Origin: Blastocladiella emersonii ATCC 22665
Taxonomy: Eukaryota; Blastocladiomycota; Blastocladiomycetes; Blastocladiales; Blastocladiaceae
Assembly: GCA_025594325.1 (NCBI GenBank)
Contig: JANHCV010000001.1
Location: 1,550,001-1,614,000 of the forward strand
Direction of reading: 5' to 3'
DNA length: 64,000 bases
Shown: piece after piece, positions 1 through 12,391 of the stretch
Position numbering within the stretch: position 1 is the first letter of the stretch
How the letters are laid out: each line of letters starts with the position of its first letter
The notes under the pieces: generated by a model
Told to the model about the DNA's origin: nothing
The model's input: only the letters and a program-made list of their open reading frames with translations
The model's database searches: none
Program-made: the position numbers and the translations under genes

Positions 1-499
1 GCAAGAGCGAGAATGTGGCGCGGCGCGAAACGTCTCGCGGATCAAGCCTCGCTCTCGCGCCGCACAGGTGAGCGAACGTGACGCAGAGTGTCTCCCGCCG
101 CGCGCGCTATTTCGGGTCTCAGCAGAGTTCGGGCAGCAACCACCTCCGCGCGCCGCGCCTCCTTTCGCGCCCGCGCCGACTCGCTGCAACGCATCGCACG
201 CACGCCAGGGACTGATTCCGCGCTCCCCTTCCGCTTCGGGACGTGAGTGTGATCCCGACCAAGCGACCATCGCTCGCCGCCGTGAGCCACACCACCCGCG
301 ACTACGCCACCCCGCACCTGCTACACCTGCGCCCCCCTTTTGTGGTGTTCCCTGCCGGGTCCCCGAAGATTCCCGTACACTCGCCTGCGCGCCACGGCGA
401 CATTCCCATCGCGGCGAACCCTTCCTCTCTCCCGCACTGCCCCGATCACCACCCGCAACTGCAACGTAACGCACGCAACTCAGCTCCATCGGCGCATCC
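1..499. other. Upstream region of the Num1-like gene
   Basis: No coding exon could be supported here. The stretch is C-rich on the plus strand, runs directly into the start codon at 500, and is best read as promoter plus 5' leader of the downstream gene. Open frames on both strands lack a recognisable protein. Confidence 0.5.
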
Positions 500-3400
500 A
501 TGTCGACGGCCGCACCGCCACTACCGCAACCACCACGATCGCCCGTCGCCGGCGCGCCCGCGGCGACCCCGTCGTCGTCGAGCAAGCGGCAGCGCGATCC
601 CGACGCGGGCGACGCGCATGGCGGAAAGGAGTCTTCGGCCAAGTACGCCTTAAGCCTGCGTAACCGCGATCAGGGATGAACCACGGCTAACCCGTCCCCG
701 ATCGACCGCGTCTAGACGCTCCAGCATCGTCGGTGCTCCGCGGCCCGATGCCGACCCGGAAACCGCGCCCGCACCGTCATCGCGCTCGCTCCGCGGCGCG
801 TCCTCGTCGCGCCTGAGCGTCGGTAAGTCGCCCGCGGCGCTGCGAGCCGCCGCACGCCGCCGGTCCACGCCCGTCAAGGCGGCTGCTGCATCGCCGGCGG
901 CGACGGGTGCAAACCGCATGTCCATGGCGTTCGTGTGGCCCTCGAGCCCCGCGAAACCGTCGCCGCTCGCCAGCGAGTCGGGATGGACCTGGCCCGCGGC
1001 GTTCCCGAGCTCGGCGACGGCGGCAGCAGCGCCCGCATCCTCGTCGGCGCCCGTCAACCCGTTGCCCGTGATCCCCGGGTTCCAGGTCGTCGATGGCGAC
1101 GCCGTCTCGTCGTCGGATGACGAGGACGACGACGACGACGACGACGACGACGAGGCGCTCGCCGCACCACCACTGGTCCCCGCGCCGCCCGAGATCCCCG
1201 CCGAGCTGCCGAGCGACCCCGCCACGCTCGAGGCCCTGTACCGCGCGCAGATGCTGAGCGAGAGCGCCGCCATCGAGGCGCAGGCGCAGCTGCGCAAGTT
1301 TGCGCGCGGCACCGCCGCCGCCACCGCGAAACCCGTCACGCCCGGCCGCCCGCGCGGCTGGCTGATGCGGCCGCGCAGCGGCATGCCCCCGCCGCCGGCG
1401 TCCGAGCCCGAGCACCCGAACGAGCCCGTCTCCGCAGCCGTCGACTCGGCGTACGCGTCGTCGGCCGACATGTCGCTTGAGAGCGCACTGCACCAGCTCG
1501 AGGTGTCGCAGCAGTCGATCCGCGGGCTGACGTCCATGGCGCGCGAGCTGCAGGCGCGCAACGCCGAGCTCGATGCCGCGCACCGCGCCGCCGCCGCCCA
1601 GCTCGTCGCCGCCGAGGCCGACCTCGAGACCATGCGCCGCCGCGCCACCCGCATGGCCGACGCCGAGAAGCGGCTCCGCGGCCACGTCGAGACCCTCGAG
1701 TCGCAGCTCCGCGACAACGACCTCCAGCTCACCTCGGCGTCGTCGGGCGCGCACCGACTGCATGGCGAAACCGCCAAGCTGCGCGCGACCAACGCCAAGC
1801 TGCTCGACGAGATCGAGGAGGCCCGCGCCAGTCTCGCCGCCGCCCAGGCATCGGCCGACGACGCGCGCAAGCACGCCGACGCCGAGGCCGCGTCGGTCCG
1901 CCGCGCGCTCGCCCTCGCGGTCGGCGAGCGCGACCAGTGCTGGCGCAAGGTCGACGAGCTGCGCCAGGAGAACGAGATGCTGCGCCGTAAACTGGCCAAA
2001 GCGACCGCCGCTGTCGCCGCCGCGAGCCAGCCCGCGCTGCCGCCAAGCGGAGGGCTCGGCGAGAAGCGCCGCCGCAACCGCCGCACGCGCATGTTCATCG
2101 AGCAGCAGCAGCAGCAGCAGCAGCAACAGCGCCAGCAGCAGCAGGACGATACCGGGTCGAACGGCAGCGACTCGGCGCCCGCGACGCCCGCCGAGGGGAA
2201 CACGAACCCGCTGCTCGTCGAGACGCTGCAGCTCGAGCTGCGCCAGGCCAAGGAGGCCGCTGCCGAGATGGAGAACGCCAACAAGGAGCTCGCCCAGGTC
2301 GTCGCCGAGCTCACGGACCAACGCGACGAGCTCGCCGAGCTCCTCGAGCAGTCGCGCGTCGCCATCGAGGAGCTCGAGTTCGAGACGGGCACCTCGGCCG
2401 CCGCCGCCCTCGACCGCGCGGGCAGCGCCGACCGGTTCAACGACACGTCGCTCTCGCTCTCGCTCGCCGCCGAGTTCATGCACCCCGCGGGCAAGGTCGA
2501 CTGCGCCACCCAGGTCTCGCCGCCCGCGTCGCCCGTCGTCGAGAGCAAGCGCGCTGACGTCGTGATCACGGCCGCGCCCGCGGTCATGACGGCGTTTGAC
2601 CCGCTCGACCTCACCGGTACCAGTCTCGACGACGTCGCTGCGGCCCAGCGTGCAGGGAAACCCCTCTCGCTCGCGCCCCCGCCGCGGCTCAAGGCCCGCC
2701 CGATCCTCCGCAAGTCGCCCTCCATGCTCAGCACCGTCACCATCCCGGCATCGGTCTCCGAGGAGCCGACGTCGCCGATCTCGTTCACGGGCGGCGGCGA
2801 GGGGATGATGCTCGGCAAGTCGCTCGGCGACGAGCTCGCGGCTGCGTTCCCCGCGCCGCCGGCTGAGGAGGAGGTTTCGCGCGCTTCGCTCGGTGACGAG
2901 CTCGATGCTACTGCAGTCTCGGTGCCCATAGTCGAGTCTGAAGGCGTGGTCGTGACCGGTCCGCTCGGCGACGAGCTCGCAGCAACACTCGCGACACCAC
3001 CCACCACCGACGACGCCGAGCCAGCACCCGCTGTCGACGAGGTTGAGCCTGCTGCTGTATCAATCTCGCCCTCGGCTGACGCTGTTCCTGTTGCCGAAGC
3101 GAGTCCTGCTCCGGTTGTTGATGCGCCCGCCGACAAGGCCACCACTCTGCCGTCACCACCACCAGTACCCCAGCAGCAGCAGGAGCAGCCCGCCGTGCGC
3201 CAGCTCCCCGCGTCGCCGGTCCTCTCGGCTGCCCCGGTCGGGCCCATCGACTACACCCTCCCCTTCTACCGCCCGCAGCAGCCGCTCGCACGGACCAAGT
3301 CGCCCGCGCGCTCGCTCAGCCTCCCCTCGCTGCGCGAGATGCGCCCCTCGTCCGTGTACCGCTCGTCGGGCGTGACGACCGACTCGGTCCTGCGCCGGCC

Positions 3401-6335
3401 GAGCCGGTCGCCGTCGCGTAGCAGCATCCGTTCGGCGGCGCGCCCGCTGAGCACCGTCGACCTCGCCGACAAGCTGCAGGATATCTCGGAGCGCGGCAAG
3501 ACGCTGACGTCGCGCGCGCGCACCGCGTCGCTGCGCAGCTGCGCCGCCATGTCGTGCCTCGTCGAGCGGCCCGTCACGGGCGACTCGCTCGGCGTCCCGC
3601 CGTCGCCCAAGTTCCCGCGCGAGACCGCCGAGCGCATCCTCGACGGGCTCGCCGGCATGTTCGCGCCGCCCGCGCTGCCGACGTTCGAGCCCGCGCCCGC
3701 TGTCGCCGACGTCAAGTCGCCCGAGCTCGACGCGTTGGCGGTGCGCGAGCCGTCCATGATCGGGTCGCCGATCCTCCCGGGCCAGGTCGTCGTTGCGGCC
3801 CCGGCGCCTACCCTCGAAACCGTCCCCTCCACTTCCTCTCAATCCGTCACCCTCCCCACCACGCCCAACGCCAAGACTGCCGCCGCCACCGTCCCGCAGC
3901 TCCCGAAGCTCACCCCCGCGCAGGAGATGGTCGCCCGCGCGCACGCTGAAGAAGCTGCCGCTGCTGCCGTCGCCACGGCGGTCCGCGCGCTACTCGCTAA
4001 ACCCGACCTCCCCGCCGTCGACTCGGGCACCGCCGTGTCGCCGCCCGCCTCGCTCAACCGCCCGCCGCGCGTCTCGAGTATCGCCAACGGGCCGCAGAAC
4101 ACGGCGCTTGACGCCGACGCGATCGTCGCCGCACACGCGGCCATGACCCTCGCTCCGCCGCGCCTCCACGCGCGGACCGAGTCGGCGCCCGCGTCGTCCG
4201 ACGCGCCGACGTGGTCTGCCGAAAACGCCCCGCGCACGATGCAGCAGCAGCGCGCGGAGCTCCCGCACACCGGGTCCGCGTCGTCGACCAAGGGGCTCGC
4301 GAGCACGCCCGCGACGCCCGTGCGGCGCACCGCCGGGTCCGCGCCCGCGTCCGCGATCAAGACGACGCCGCGGCCCGCCAAGCTGTGGCGGTTCGGCGGC
4401 GGCGGCGGCAAGTCGCCGGCGTCTGGCAAGTCTCCGCCCGTCGCGCGCGGCAACTCGGGCAACGGCGGGATCTCGCGCATGGACGGTCTCCCGCGGCAGG
4501 CCGGGTCGATGAGCGTGAGCCCGCTGGCGGCGGCGGCGAGTCGGTCGACGACGTCGCTCGCGGCCAGCACGATGACGGCGGAGTCCGCGGTGCGCGTCGG
4601 GTCGCCGTCGTCGGTGAACCTGACGGCGTACGTCGGGCCCTCGAACCTCCTGCTGCCGCACACGTCGCTCCCCGTCGGGCTCACGCCGGCCGACAGCCGC
4701 GCCGTGCACTTGCCGCGGCTGTTCCTCGGGACGTGGATGCTCAAGACGAACCGGCGCGACCGCAACCCGCAGCCGCGCTTCTTCTGGATCAACCAGACGG
4801 ACCTGCGCGGCGATATCACCGTCATGTGGGCCAAGCGCAACCCGTTCGTCCACAGCGACCGGCCGCCCGGGTCGGCCGCCGACTGGGGCCACGGACACGC
4901 GGCGGCGGCGGTTGGCAATGGCGCCGACCCCGCGGCCGAGGGCGGCGCGGGCGCCATCGTCAAGACGCTCACGGTCATGGACGTGGTGCAGAGCAATCGC
5001 GGCACGCGCAAGGTGGTCCTGCACCGGCCCGCGGCCATCGACGCCCACTCGTCGACGACGCCGCACGCGGTCCCCGCCGAGCGCATGGACGTGACCACCT
5101 TCCTCGTCATCTACACGCGCAACCGGCACCTGCACCTCCAGGCTGCGACGCGCGAGGACCACGAGGCGTGGTTCCTCGGCCTCAGCTACCTCCTCGACGC
5201 GCGGCGCCACTCCATGGGTCTCCGCGCCATGGGCGGCATCCCGCAGTCCGCGGGACCCACGCCGCCGCCCGAGTTTAACGGGATCAAGCGGTCCGGGTCC
5301 CGCGCCGAACGCGGGCTACGCGCGGTCGCGGCTGCGGTCGGCGTTGCGGCGGTCCCGCCCACACCGGCACCGGTTCCCGCGGCGGCGCCTGCCACCAAGT
5401 CGGCGGCGGGTAAGGCCAAGGCGGGCAAGTCGGCGGCACCCGCTACCGCGACGGCGACGCGCGCGACGGGTGTCGCTGCAGCTCGCGCGGCCGCCGCGGC
5501 GCGGAACCAGCCTGCGCCTGCAGCACCAGCGGCCGACTCGTCGCCCCGTGCGGCGGCGGCCGCGAAAAAGGACGAGGCTGCCGCGGCGGCTGCATCGCCC
5601 ATGATGCCCAAGTGGCTCGCGCGGCGGTTGACCAAGGGCAGCAGCGGCGGCAGCACCTCGACGTCGCCCAGCAAGCAGCACGTCCGCTCGCCGCTCGCCA
5701 TGGAGAGCATGACGGCGACGTCGGCCAGCGCTTCGGTGTCGTCTGAGTTGCCGACGCCCGCCACGCCGTCCGAGTCGTCGCTTCCCGCCGCCAACGGCGC
5801 GCCCGCGCACGCCGCCGAGGAGGAGGACGAGGAAGAAGAGGCCGGCGCCACGTCCTTCGCGACGGGGGGCGCGCTGTCGCCGCACATGCCCGCGTCCATG
5901 ACCTCCTTCGTCGATCAGGGGTCCCTCGCGCCGCTGACGAGCGGGAACAGCTCATCGACGTCGCTCGCCCACCACCACCACCACCGCCACCACCGCGGGT
6001 ACAGCCACGGCTCAGCGCCCGCAGTTGCGCGTCCGACGAGCGGCGGGATCACCGCGACGCCGCCCGGGTCGCACGCGTCCATTGCGTCGTCATCCGACGT
6101 TTCGACGGCGTCCACGGGCGGCGGCCCAGGCGACCGCCGCAGCGTGGCCGGGAGCAGCGTCCACAGCGCGGCCGGGAGCAGCGATAAGGACAAGGACAGG
6201 GGCGGGATCTACGGTGCGGCGCGGCTGTTCAGCCTCACGACGCGCAGCTTCGCCAACCTCAAGGACTCGCTGCGGGTCACGCCGCGCGGCGGGAGCGGGG
6301 CGCAGCAGGCGGCGCGCGAGCGGGAGTCGATGTGA
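500..6335 (+). CDS. Num1/Mcp5-like cortical anchor protein with C-terminal PH domain
   Basis: Two exons, 500-642 and 716-6335, give 1,920 aa. The 73-nt intron has donor GTACGC, a GCTAAC branch site and acceptor TCTAG; it joins a short N-terminal exon (MSTAAPPLPQ...) in frame with the long one. Residues ~200-400 are coiled coil, interrupted by a polyQ tract (2101-2143). An acidic Asp run lies at 1117-1154. The middle is Ser/Pro/Ala-rich and disordered. A PH domain begins near residue 1380 (LFLGTWMLK, RFFWI) and ends near 1535 (EAWFLGLSYLL). This arrangement of coiled coil, long disordered middle and late PH domain is that of Num1/ApsA/Mcp5 proteins, which tether dynein and mitochondria to the cell cortex through phosphoinositides. 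That role is inferred from architecture and the PH sequence. A His-rich patch lies near 5971-5997. Confidence 0.8.
2101..2143 (+). repeat. CAG/CAA microsatellite encoding polyglutamine
   Basis: Near-uninterrupted CAG units with one CAA and one CGC interruption, in frame inside the Num1-like gene. Likely length-polymorphic between strains. Confidence 0.85.
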
Positions 6336-6563
6336 GATGTGCGGCGATCGCCAGAAGATGGATAACACTGTAACCGGTTAGCGAGAACGCGGAAGAGTGA
6401 AGTGTCGAACGAACGGAGGAAGCCACTACCAATACAACTGCGATACCACTCGGGTGAGCGGGCGGGGATGCAGAAGGGAGTGTGTGTATTGAGACGGTCC
6501 AGGACCGCGCGGGATGTGTACAGGATGGAGGAAGACGAGTGTGCAATGATCGGACCACGGCCT

Positions 6564-7063
6564 TTAGTTGACGAGCAGCCACGCCGCCGACTTGTCGGCC
6601 GTGAAGACGGGCTCCATGGGGAACTCGCCCTTGGCCGCGACCTGCTGGACGGCGACCGTGGCGGTCGCGTCGGTGGCTGACCCGCCGCCGACCTTCCAGG
6701 TACGTGACCCGGCGCCCGCGGGGGCGTCCGGGCCCGTGGCCACGGTCAGCGTGCCCGCGTCGGCGGTCCACGTCGCGGCCGTCTTGAGCGACGGGCACGG
6801 CTCGGCAAAGCACACGGACGTGGTGGTCACGGTCGCGGTGCCGTCGGCGCGCAGCGCCAGCGTGTGGAACGCGTCGATCTGGTACGTCGCGGGGACCTTG
6901 ATGAGGGCGGCTACGAGGCGGACGGCAAGGTTAGTCGTAGGCCATCGATGCAAGGGATCGCGCGAGGAGCGGGCGTACGGGCAGTCGGGCCGGCGGGGAC
7001 CGGCGACGCGGTGGCGCCGATGACGGCGGCGGCGGCCAGGGCGGCGAGGGTGAGCGACTTCAT
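6564..7063 (-). CDS. Small secreted protein, unknown function
   Basis: Two exons on the minus strand, 7063-6979 and 6910-6564, encode 143 aa. The 68-nt intron has donor GTACGC, a GACTAAC branch site and acceptor CGTAG. The N-terminus (MKSLTLAALAAAAVIGATASP) is a clear signal peptide with an AxA-like cleavage region near residue 19. The mature part is about 120 aa, beta-rich looking (alternating Thr/Val/Ala, with TWTADAGTLTV and RTWKVGGG), and has two cysteines close together (CFAEPC) that could form a disulfide. No family recognised. It resembles the many small secreted proteins of yeast-like basidiomycetes. It converges on the Num1-like gene; the stop codons are 228 bp apart. Confidence 0.75.
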
Positions 7064-7327
7064 GGTTTCTTGTGGTGGTGTTGATGCTGCAAGATGCGTG
7101 TGCGATCTCTTGCGAGGGAGAGGAGAGGGAGGGGAGAAGCAAGGCAGCGGCGGGGTGGCGCACCGCGCAGCGAATTGCATGAACAAGCGGAAGCGCGGAA
7201 CAAGAAGAGCGGCGCTCACATGATATCGCGACGCGTCTCCTTTACGTTCAAAGCTGTGCGTGTATGCAAATCTTCCACGTTGGCCCAGGTATCCATGTTT
7301 CTCGTTCTTGTACTTCCCTATCGTCGC

Positions 7328-10255
7328 CTACTGCCGGCCGGACCCGAACAGCCGCCAGAACAGCGGCTCGCGGTGCGGCGTGGTCCCCGCGGCGGCGTCG
7401 CGCCCTGGCCGCGGTATCCTTGGCGCCGCGTCGAGGGCGACCTCGGACGTGGTCGTCATGGCGGACCCGGCGGACCCGCTCGACCCGCGCCGCGCGCGCC
7501 GCACCATGGCCATCCCCATGCCCATGTCCGGGTCCATGTCAAAGTCGACGTCCACCTCGCCGTCCGAGTCGCTCCCGCCGCCGCCGCCAAGCCCGTGGTG
7601 GTGGTGGATCGCGACCGACTCGACCTCGTCGGGCATCCCGACATCCGCGAGCGTGCCCGAGAACACCTGTGCCGCGAACGGGTCGCTGTCGAGGAACTGC
7701 GACGAGAACGAGTCGGTGATGTAGTGCTGCACCGCCGCGCTGCTCCCACCCGCACCGCCGGCGCCGGCGTGGCTGCTGGGACTCGTCGCGAGCTCGGCCG
7801 CGCGCGAACGGCGGTACGCGAGCACGTCGGCGGCCGCGTCGTCTGTCTCGCTGCCGCTCGCCGGGTCGTCGGGGTACCACGCCGACTGGTGCGGTCGACG
7901 CCACCGCGCGCGCCCACGCGGACGGTCGCCCGCGGTCGCAGCGGCTGATATTGCCGCGGCGAGCGCGCGTTCCTGGACCGCGTCCTCGTCGGGCGTCAGG
8001 CCGCCCGCGGCGCTGGGCGATGACGCGGCGACCGTGGTCCACGACGACGGGCGTGCTGACGAGGATGAGCCGGAGCCCGACCCAGTGCGGAACACGGAGG
8101 ACAAAAACGACGTGCGGGCCGGGACTGCTGCTGCTGTTGCCGACGCGGTTCGTGCCACCGCAACCGGATCCCCGTCGTGCCGGTCCGGGTCGCTCGGGTC
8201 CATGGGCGTCGGCGACGCCGTCTGCTGGAACCGCGCGTTCTCGGCGTACCCGGACGACAGCGACAGGAGCCGCTGCGGGACCGGCGGGACGGGCGGGACG
8301 ACCGCGGCCGAGGTGCGCCGCGACGCCGCCCCCGAGTCGCTGACCATGAGATCGACCTCGTCGTCCCACGCGCCGCGCGACCCGAGCCCGTAGTACAGCC
8401 CGTCGCCGACACTGCGGCTGCGCCGGTGTCCGTCAAACGAGTCGGACGTCGCCGACCACCGCCGGCCCGTGAACCACGCCGCAATCCGGAGCGCTGATTC
8501 CAGACCCGTCGTCGTACCCGGACTGCTCGACGATGCCGGGCTGCGCGAGTACGAGTGCGGTGGTGGCGTGGGGCGGAGCGGCGCCGCGGGATCGTCAGTC
8601 GCGCGGTACAGCCCGTTCGCCGCGCTGCGGGCGGCCATGGCGGTCACGGACGTGGTGGGCGACGTGCCAGACGCGAGGAGCAGCTGCCGCTGGCCGAGCG
8701 GGCCAGAGTACCGCGGGAAGCTGGACGCCGCGGCGCCCGCGCTGCCGCGACTGGTGGAGCGTAGCGGTGCGATGGGGACTGGGACAGCAGCCGACGTCGC
8801 GGCCGAAGTCGTGGCGCCAACGGTAGCGCCCTGGCGCCACGCCGCGTCGCGTGCCGTGACCTGGCGGTACGAGTCGACGGGGCTCGACTCCATGATGCGC
8901 GTGAGGATGGTCGAAATGTACAGCTGCAGCGCCTTGAGCTCGGACGTGAGCGCCGCGATCTCGGCATCCTTGTCGCGGTCGGCGCGGTCCGCGGCGGCGT
9001 CAAAGTCGCCGTCCACGTCCGACTCGGCGTTCTCGTCGCCGGCTTCTGCAGCGGGAGTGCTGGTAGCCTGCGCGACCTCGGCATTGAGCTCCTCGATCGC
9101 GGACGCCGTCTCCTCGGCGATCGCGTCCGCCTCGGCCGGCGCCACCGAGCCCTCGGCGCGCTCGAGCTCCGACGACAGCGGGCCGATCGTGCGGCGGCCG
9201 TTGGACGTCTGGCGCCGCCACACGCCGCTGCGGCGGCGCGGGGACAGCGACGCGGCGGCGGGCGAGACGTTGCGTGACGCGGTGCGCGACCCGGGCCCGA
9301 AGGCGGTGGCGCTGAGCTGGCTCGAGACCCACTCGTCGACCTGCCACTCGCCGCGCAGCGTGCGCTCCTCGAGCAGCAGGCGGTAGCCCTCGGTCTGGTC
9401 GCGCAGCTCGGCGACCACGGCCTGCAGCTCCTGCACGTCGCGGCGCAGGTGGTCGTTCTCGAGCGACTTTTCGCGCGCGTGCTGCTCGGCGGCCTGCTGC
9501 GACGCCTGGTTGAGGCGGAGGGCGAGGTTGAGCTACATCGACGCAGGCAAAGCGTGAGCTCGGACGAGGGGAAGGAAGCGTAGGGTAAAAAGCGACACAC
9601 CTCCTCGATCTTGCGCTCGAGCTGGCGCTGGTTGGTGATGAGCCGCGCCATAGCCTCCTGCGTCGTCTGGCGCGCGGGGTCCGGTGTATCGGCGTGCGGC
9701 GGCATGGGCGGGCCGGCCGATTGCGATCTCCTGCGTGCCGCGGCGGCGGCGGCGTCGCGCGGGCCGACGCCCTGGCCGAGCACGCGGCCCTTGGCGGGGC
9801 TCATGGCGCGCATGCGCGAGAGGCGGTCCTGCAGCGACTCGATCTCGCGCTCGAGCGTCGACCGCTCCATGGCCCACAGCCGCTCGGCCTCGGCGTAGCG
9901 GACGGCGAGCGCGCGCGCGTGCGACTGTGCGGTGCGGCCCGATTGCTCCGAGTCCTGCAGCCGCTCCGACAGCTCGTCGAGGTGGCTCGCGAGTGTCCGT
10001 GCTGCGTCCGACTTGAGCGAGAGGGTCTAGATCATTGTTTGTGTGAGAGTCGGTCGTCTCGGGTACGAGTGAAGAGAGGCAGCGTACGCGCTTGAGAACC
10101 GCATTCTCGCGGTGGAGGTCGGCGACGTGCGCCGTCACGGCCGGCGAGAGGCCGGGCGATGGTCCCTGTGTGGGATGGCGGTGTGAGCACGGTTTCCGTC
10201 GATGACGGGCGCAAGTCGGACGCACTTCAATGGAGGACGCTGTCGCCATGGACAT
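7328..10255 (-). CDS. Coiled-coil protein, possibly Uds1-type (septation) family
   Basis: Four minus-strand exons, 10255-10226, 10165-10088, 10026-9601 and 9532-7328, encode about 912 aa. All junctions are phase 0. Donors are GTGCGT, GTACGC and GTGTGT; acceptors are CACAG, TCTAG and GTAG. Residues ~10-300 are heptad-rich coiled coil (HVADLHRENAVLKR, LEREIESLQDRL, ELQAVVAELRDQTEGY). A helical segment ELKALQLYISTILTRIM lies near residue 410. The remaining ~480 residues are disordered, Ser/Pro/Ala-rich. The 'ALQLYI..IL.RI' helix after an N-terminal coiled coil recalls fungal Uds1-domain proteins, but this is from memory and weak. The first exon is only 10 codons, with ATGs at 10255 and 10249, so a further upstream exon is possible. 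Confidence 0.65.
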
Positions 10256-10962
10256 GATGATGTTGCTTAGAAGCCGACGAGGTCAAAGTCCAGGCGACGA
10301 CGTAACGGTCGTGCCTTGCCCAGTAACGAGGGCGTAGACGAGAGAGAAGGCGACGGCGGCCCCTGTCCGCGACCTTGCGGGGGCGGCACAGCAGCAACAA
10401 CCGTGCCGGGACTGGCTTCTCACGGCCGGGCTGCGCGGGACGGACGGGACAAGCACGAGCGCGCGGCGCAGCAGGCGGGCGTGGGAGCGTGGAGACGGGT
10501 GCGCGCCAAATGAAGTCCAGCGCGCAGATCCGCCGGTCGGACTGCTCCGCAAATGAAGTGATCGAGCAAGGCGCGTGTTTGCTGCGGGCTCGCGGAGAGT
10601 GCAGCGTTCCCACGAGGCTAGCGAAGCGGAGGGAGATCGCGGGGACTCGGACGTCTCTCACGCCCGTGCGGCAGGTTGTTGATGCGTTGCAAGGTGTGCG
10701 TGCGAAGCTGCCTAATTAATCGCAGCGTAGTTGGTTCATCGAGCCAGGGAGCGGCGAGGAGAGCGAAGGGATCGGCGCGCGCTGTGACGCTGTGGAGACG
10801 CCACCCGCCACGCGCCGTGACATCAGCGCAGAGTGTCTCGCACGCTGTCTCGCACCTGGACGCGCGATGCGCGACGAGACTCGACGCGTCCGGTCGCGCC
10901 TTCGCTGCCCTATCCGCAAACAGCGTTGACGCAGACCTAAAAACACGTAACTAGACGCAAAG
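10256..10962. other. Divergent intergenic region
   Basis: 707 bp between a minus-strand and a plus-strand gene start, presumably a bidirectional promoter. No conserved coding exon, tRNA or repeat was recognised. Confidence 0.5.
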
Positions 10963-11968
10963 ATGATGATGCCGTCCATGATGCTCGAGGGCCCGCCGCC
11001 GCGGAGCGGGCGCCGCATCTTTCCTGCGCGGCCGCGCATGAACACGATCGCGCCTCCGCCTCCGTCACCTCCCCGGACGCGGTTGCCGCCTCCGAGTGAT
11101 TCGCAGCGCCTCACTGTCCCTCCACTACTCGGCGCGCAACCCGCCCTCGCTGCCGAGGAAGTGGCCGGCGCGGGGCTCCCGACCCTTGGCGCTGGAAGGA
11201 GGGCTTCGTCGCGGTCCTCGGAGCAGTGGCCGCGGATCACCAACAACGTGCGCAACACGAGCAGCGACGTCTTCTGGCAGCTCGACCCCGTTCTCGGCTT
11301 CGGCAACGGTTCGCGCTGTCGTGTCGTATCCAACATGATGACTCCTCACGCGTACTACCCGACCGTAGCGGAAGAGCACTACCGGTGCGACGCGGCCGAG
11401 TCGGAGCGGCAGCGTCGGATCGAGGAGCGATCCAAGAAGGAGGCCTTTTGGGTCGCGCGTCGGTACACCTCAGCCTCCTCGACGAGCTCAGAGCGCCCAC
11501 AAACTAACCCTGCCGGACACGTAGGGAACACTGGGATCGCCTCGACTCGGACCGCTGGGTCAAGGTGCGCGAGGCCGACGCCAAGGCCAAGCACCTCGAG
11601 TCGAGCAAACGCCAGCGCAGCCAGCTCGGATCGAGCAGGTACTTCACTGCACACATCACACACATGCCCTCCCACTCATAGTGACGTTCTATAGCGTGGC
11701 GTACGATGCGCTGTCCTCGCACTACCTTCAGAGCCCCAAGGGCGATGACCTCCGCCAGCGCGACCAAGAGGCCTGGGTACGTTGCGCGACTTGGACTCGT
11801 TCCGTCCCACCATGCTGACCTCACGCCTCCTAGGAACATCTCATTCGACGCACTGAGCGGATTCGCGTCCTTAACAACTCGTACGACCCGATCAAGGGCC
11901 AGGACCTCAAGCCGCTGCCCCTCCCGCTGCTGGTTCCGCAAGACGGGCTGCGGCGGACAACCGGTTGA
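10963..11968 (+). CDS. Conserved-looking unknown protein, four exons
   Basis: Exons 10963-11462, 11525-11638, 11695-11776 and 11834-11968 encode 276 aa. The first intron contains a CTAAC branch site and ends CGTAG. The second must use acceptor TATAG at 11691-11694, because the earlier CATAG would put a stop in frame. The third ends CCTAG. The start is a tandem ATGATGATG (MMMPSMM). The N-terminal third is Pro/Arg-rich. The rest looks globular and charged, with FWQLDP, a highly charged helix ERQRRIEERSKKEAFW, then HWDRLDSDRWVK. The C-terminal segment is spaced as Y-D-x-L...Y...G-x-x-L-R...D...N-x-Y-D-P-I-x-G. I do not recognise the family with confidence. The consistent intron phases and sequence continuity across three junctions argue that the gene is real. 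Confidence 0.7.
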
Positions 11969-12391
11969 TGAACCTCTATTGAATAAATTCGAGTCCTTTT
12001 GATATCACTGCAGCCATCAGGCGTGTCTAGTTCCGAACTGAACGGTCGGTAGCCTTGGCCGTGCAGGAGTGCATTGGTGGGGTCTGGTCGATTCCGGGTA
12101 CCTTCGGAGTTGGGGCGCGAGACAGGACCCAGACGTGACGCGAGGGCAGACGCCAGCAAGGGAGCCGCTGTACATAAGCCCCTCCGGCGCGACGCGACAG
12201 GAGGGCGCGAGACAAGACGTGAGCAAGGGAACTGACGTGAGGGAGTGGACGCAGAAAGCGCCACAGCCGCGTGAGGTGGCTGAATGGCTGGGCGCCGCTC
12301 GCTGCCAGCCGCTTCGCTGCCCTCAACTTCCGGCGCCCAACGCCTATCCTGCTCACTCTCCTGTCATCACGTCAGAGTTAACTATTTGACA
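11969..12391. other. Promoter region of eL43
   Basis: 423 bp between the unknown four-exon gene and the eL43 start codon. It contains several degenerate CGCGAGAC/GACGTGA words (around 12115-12140 and 12205-12240), similar to words in the dispersed repeat further right. No gene was found. Confidence 0.45.

Noticed and set aside
650-3247. Long minus-strand frame (865 codons) opposite the Num1-like gene
   Set aside because: Ser/Ala/Arg noise produced by GC-rich coding DNA on the other strand; the plus strand has coiled-coil and PH domains in frame.
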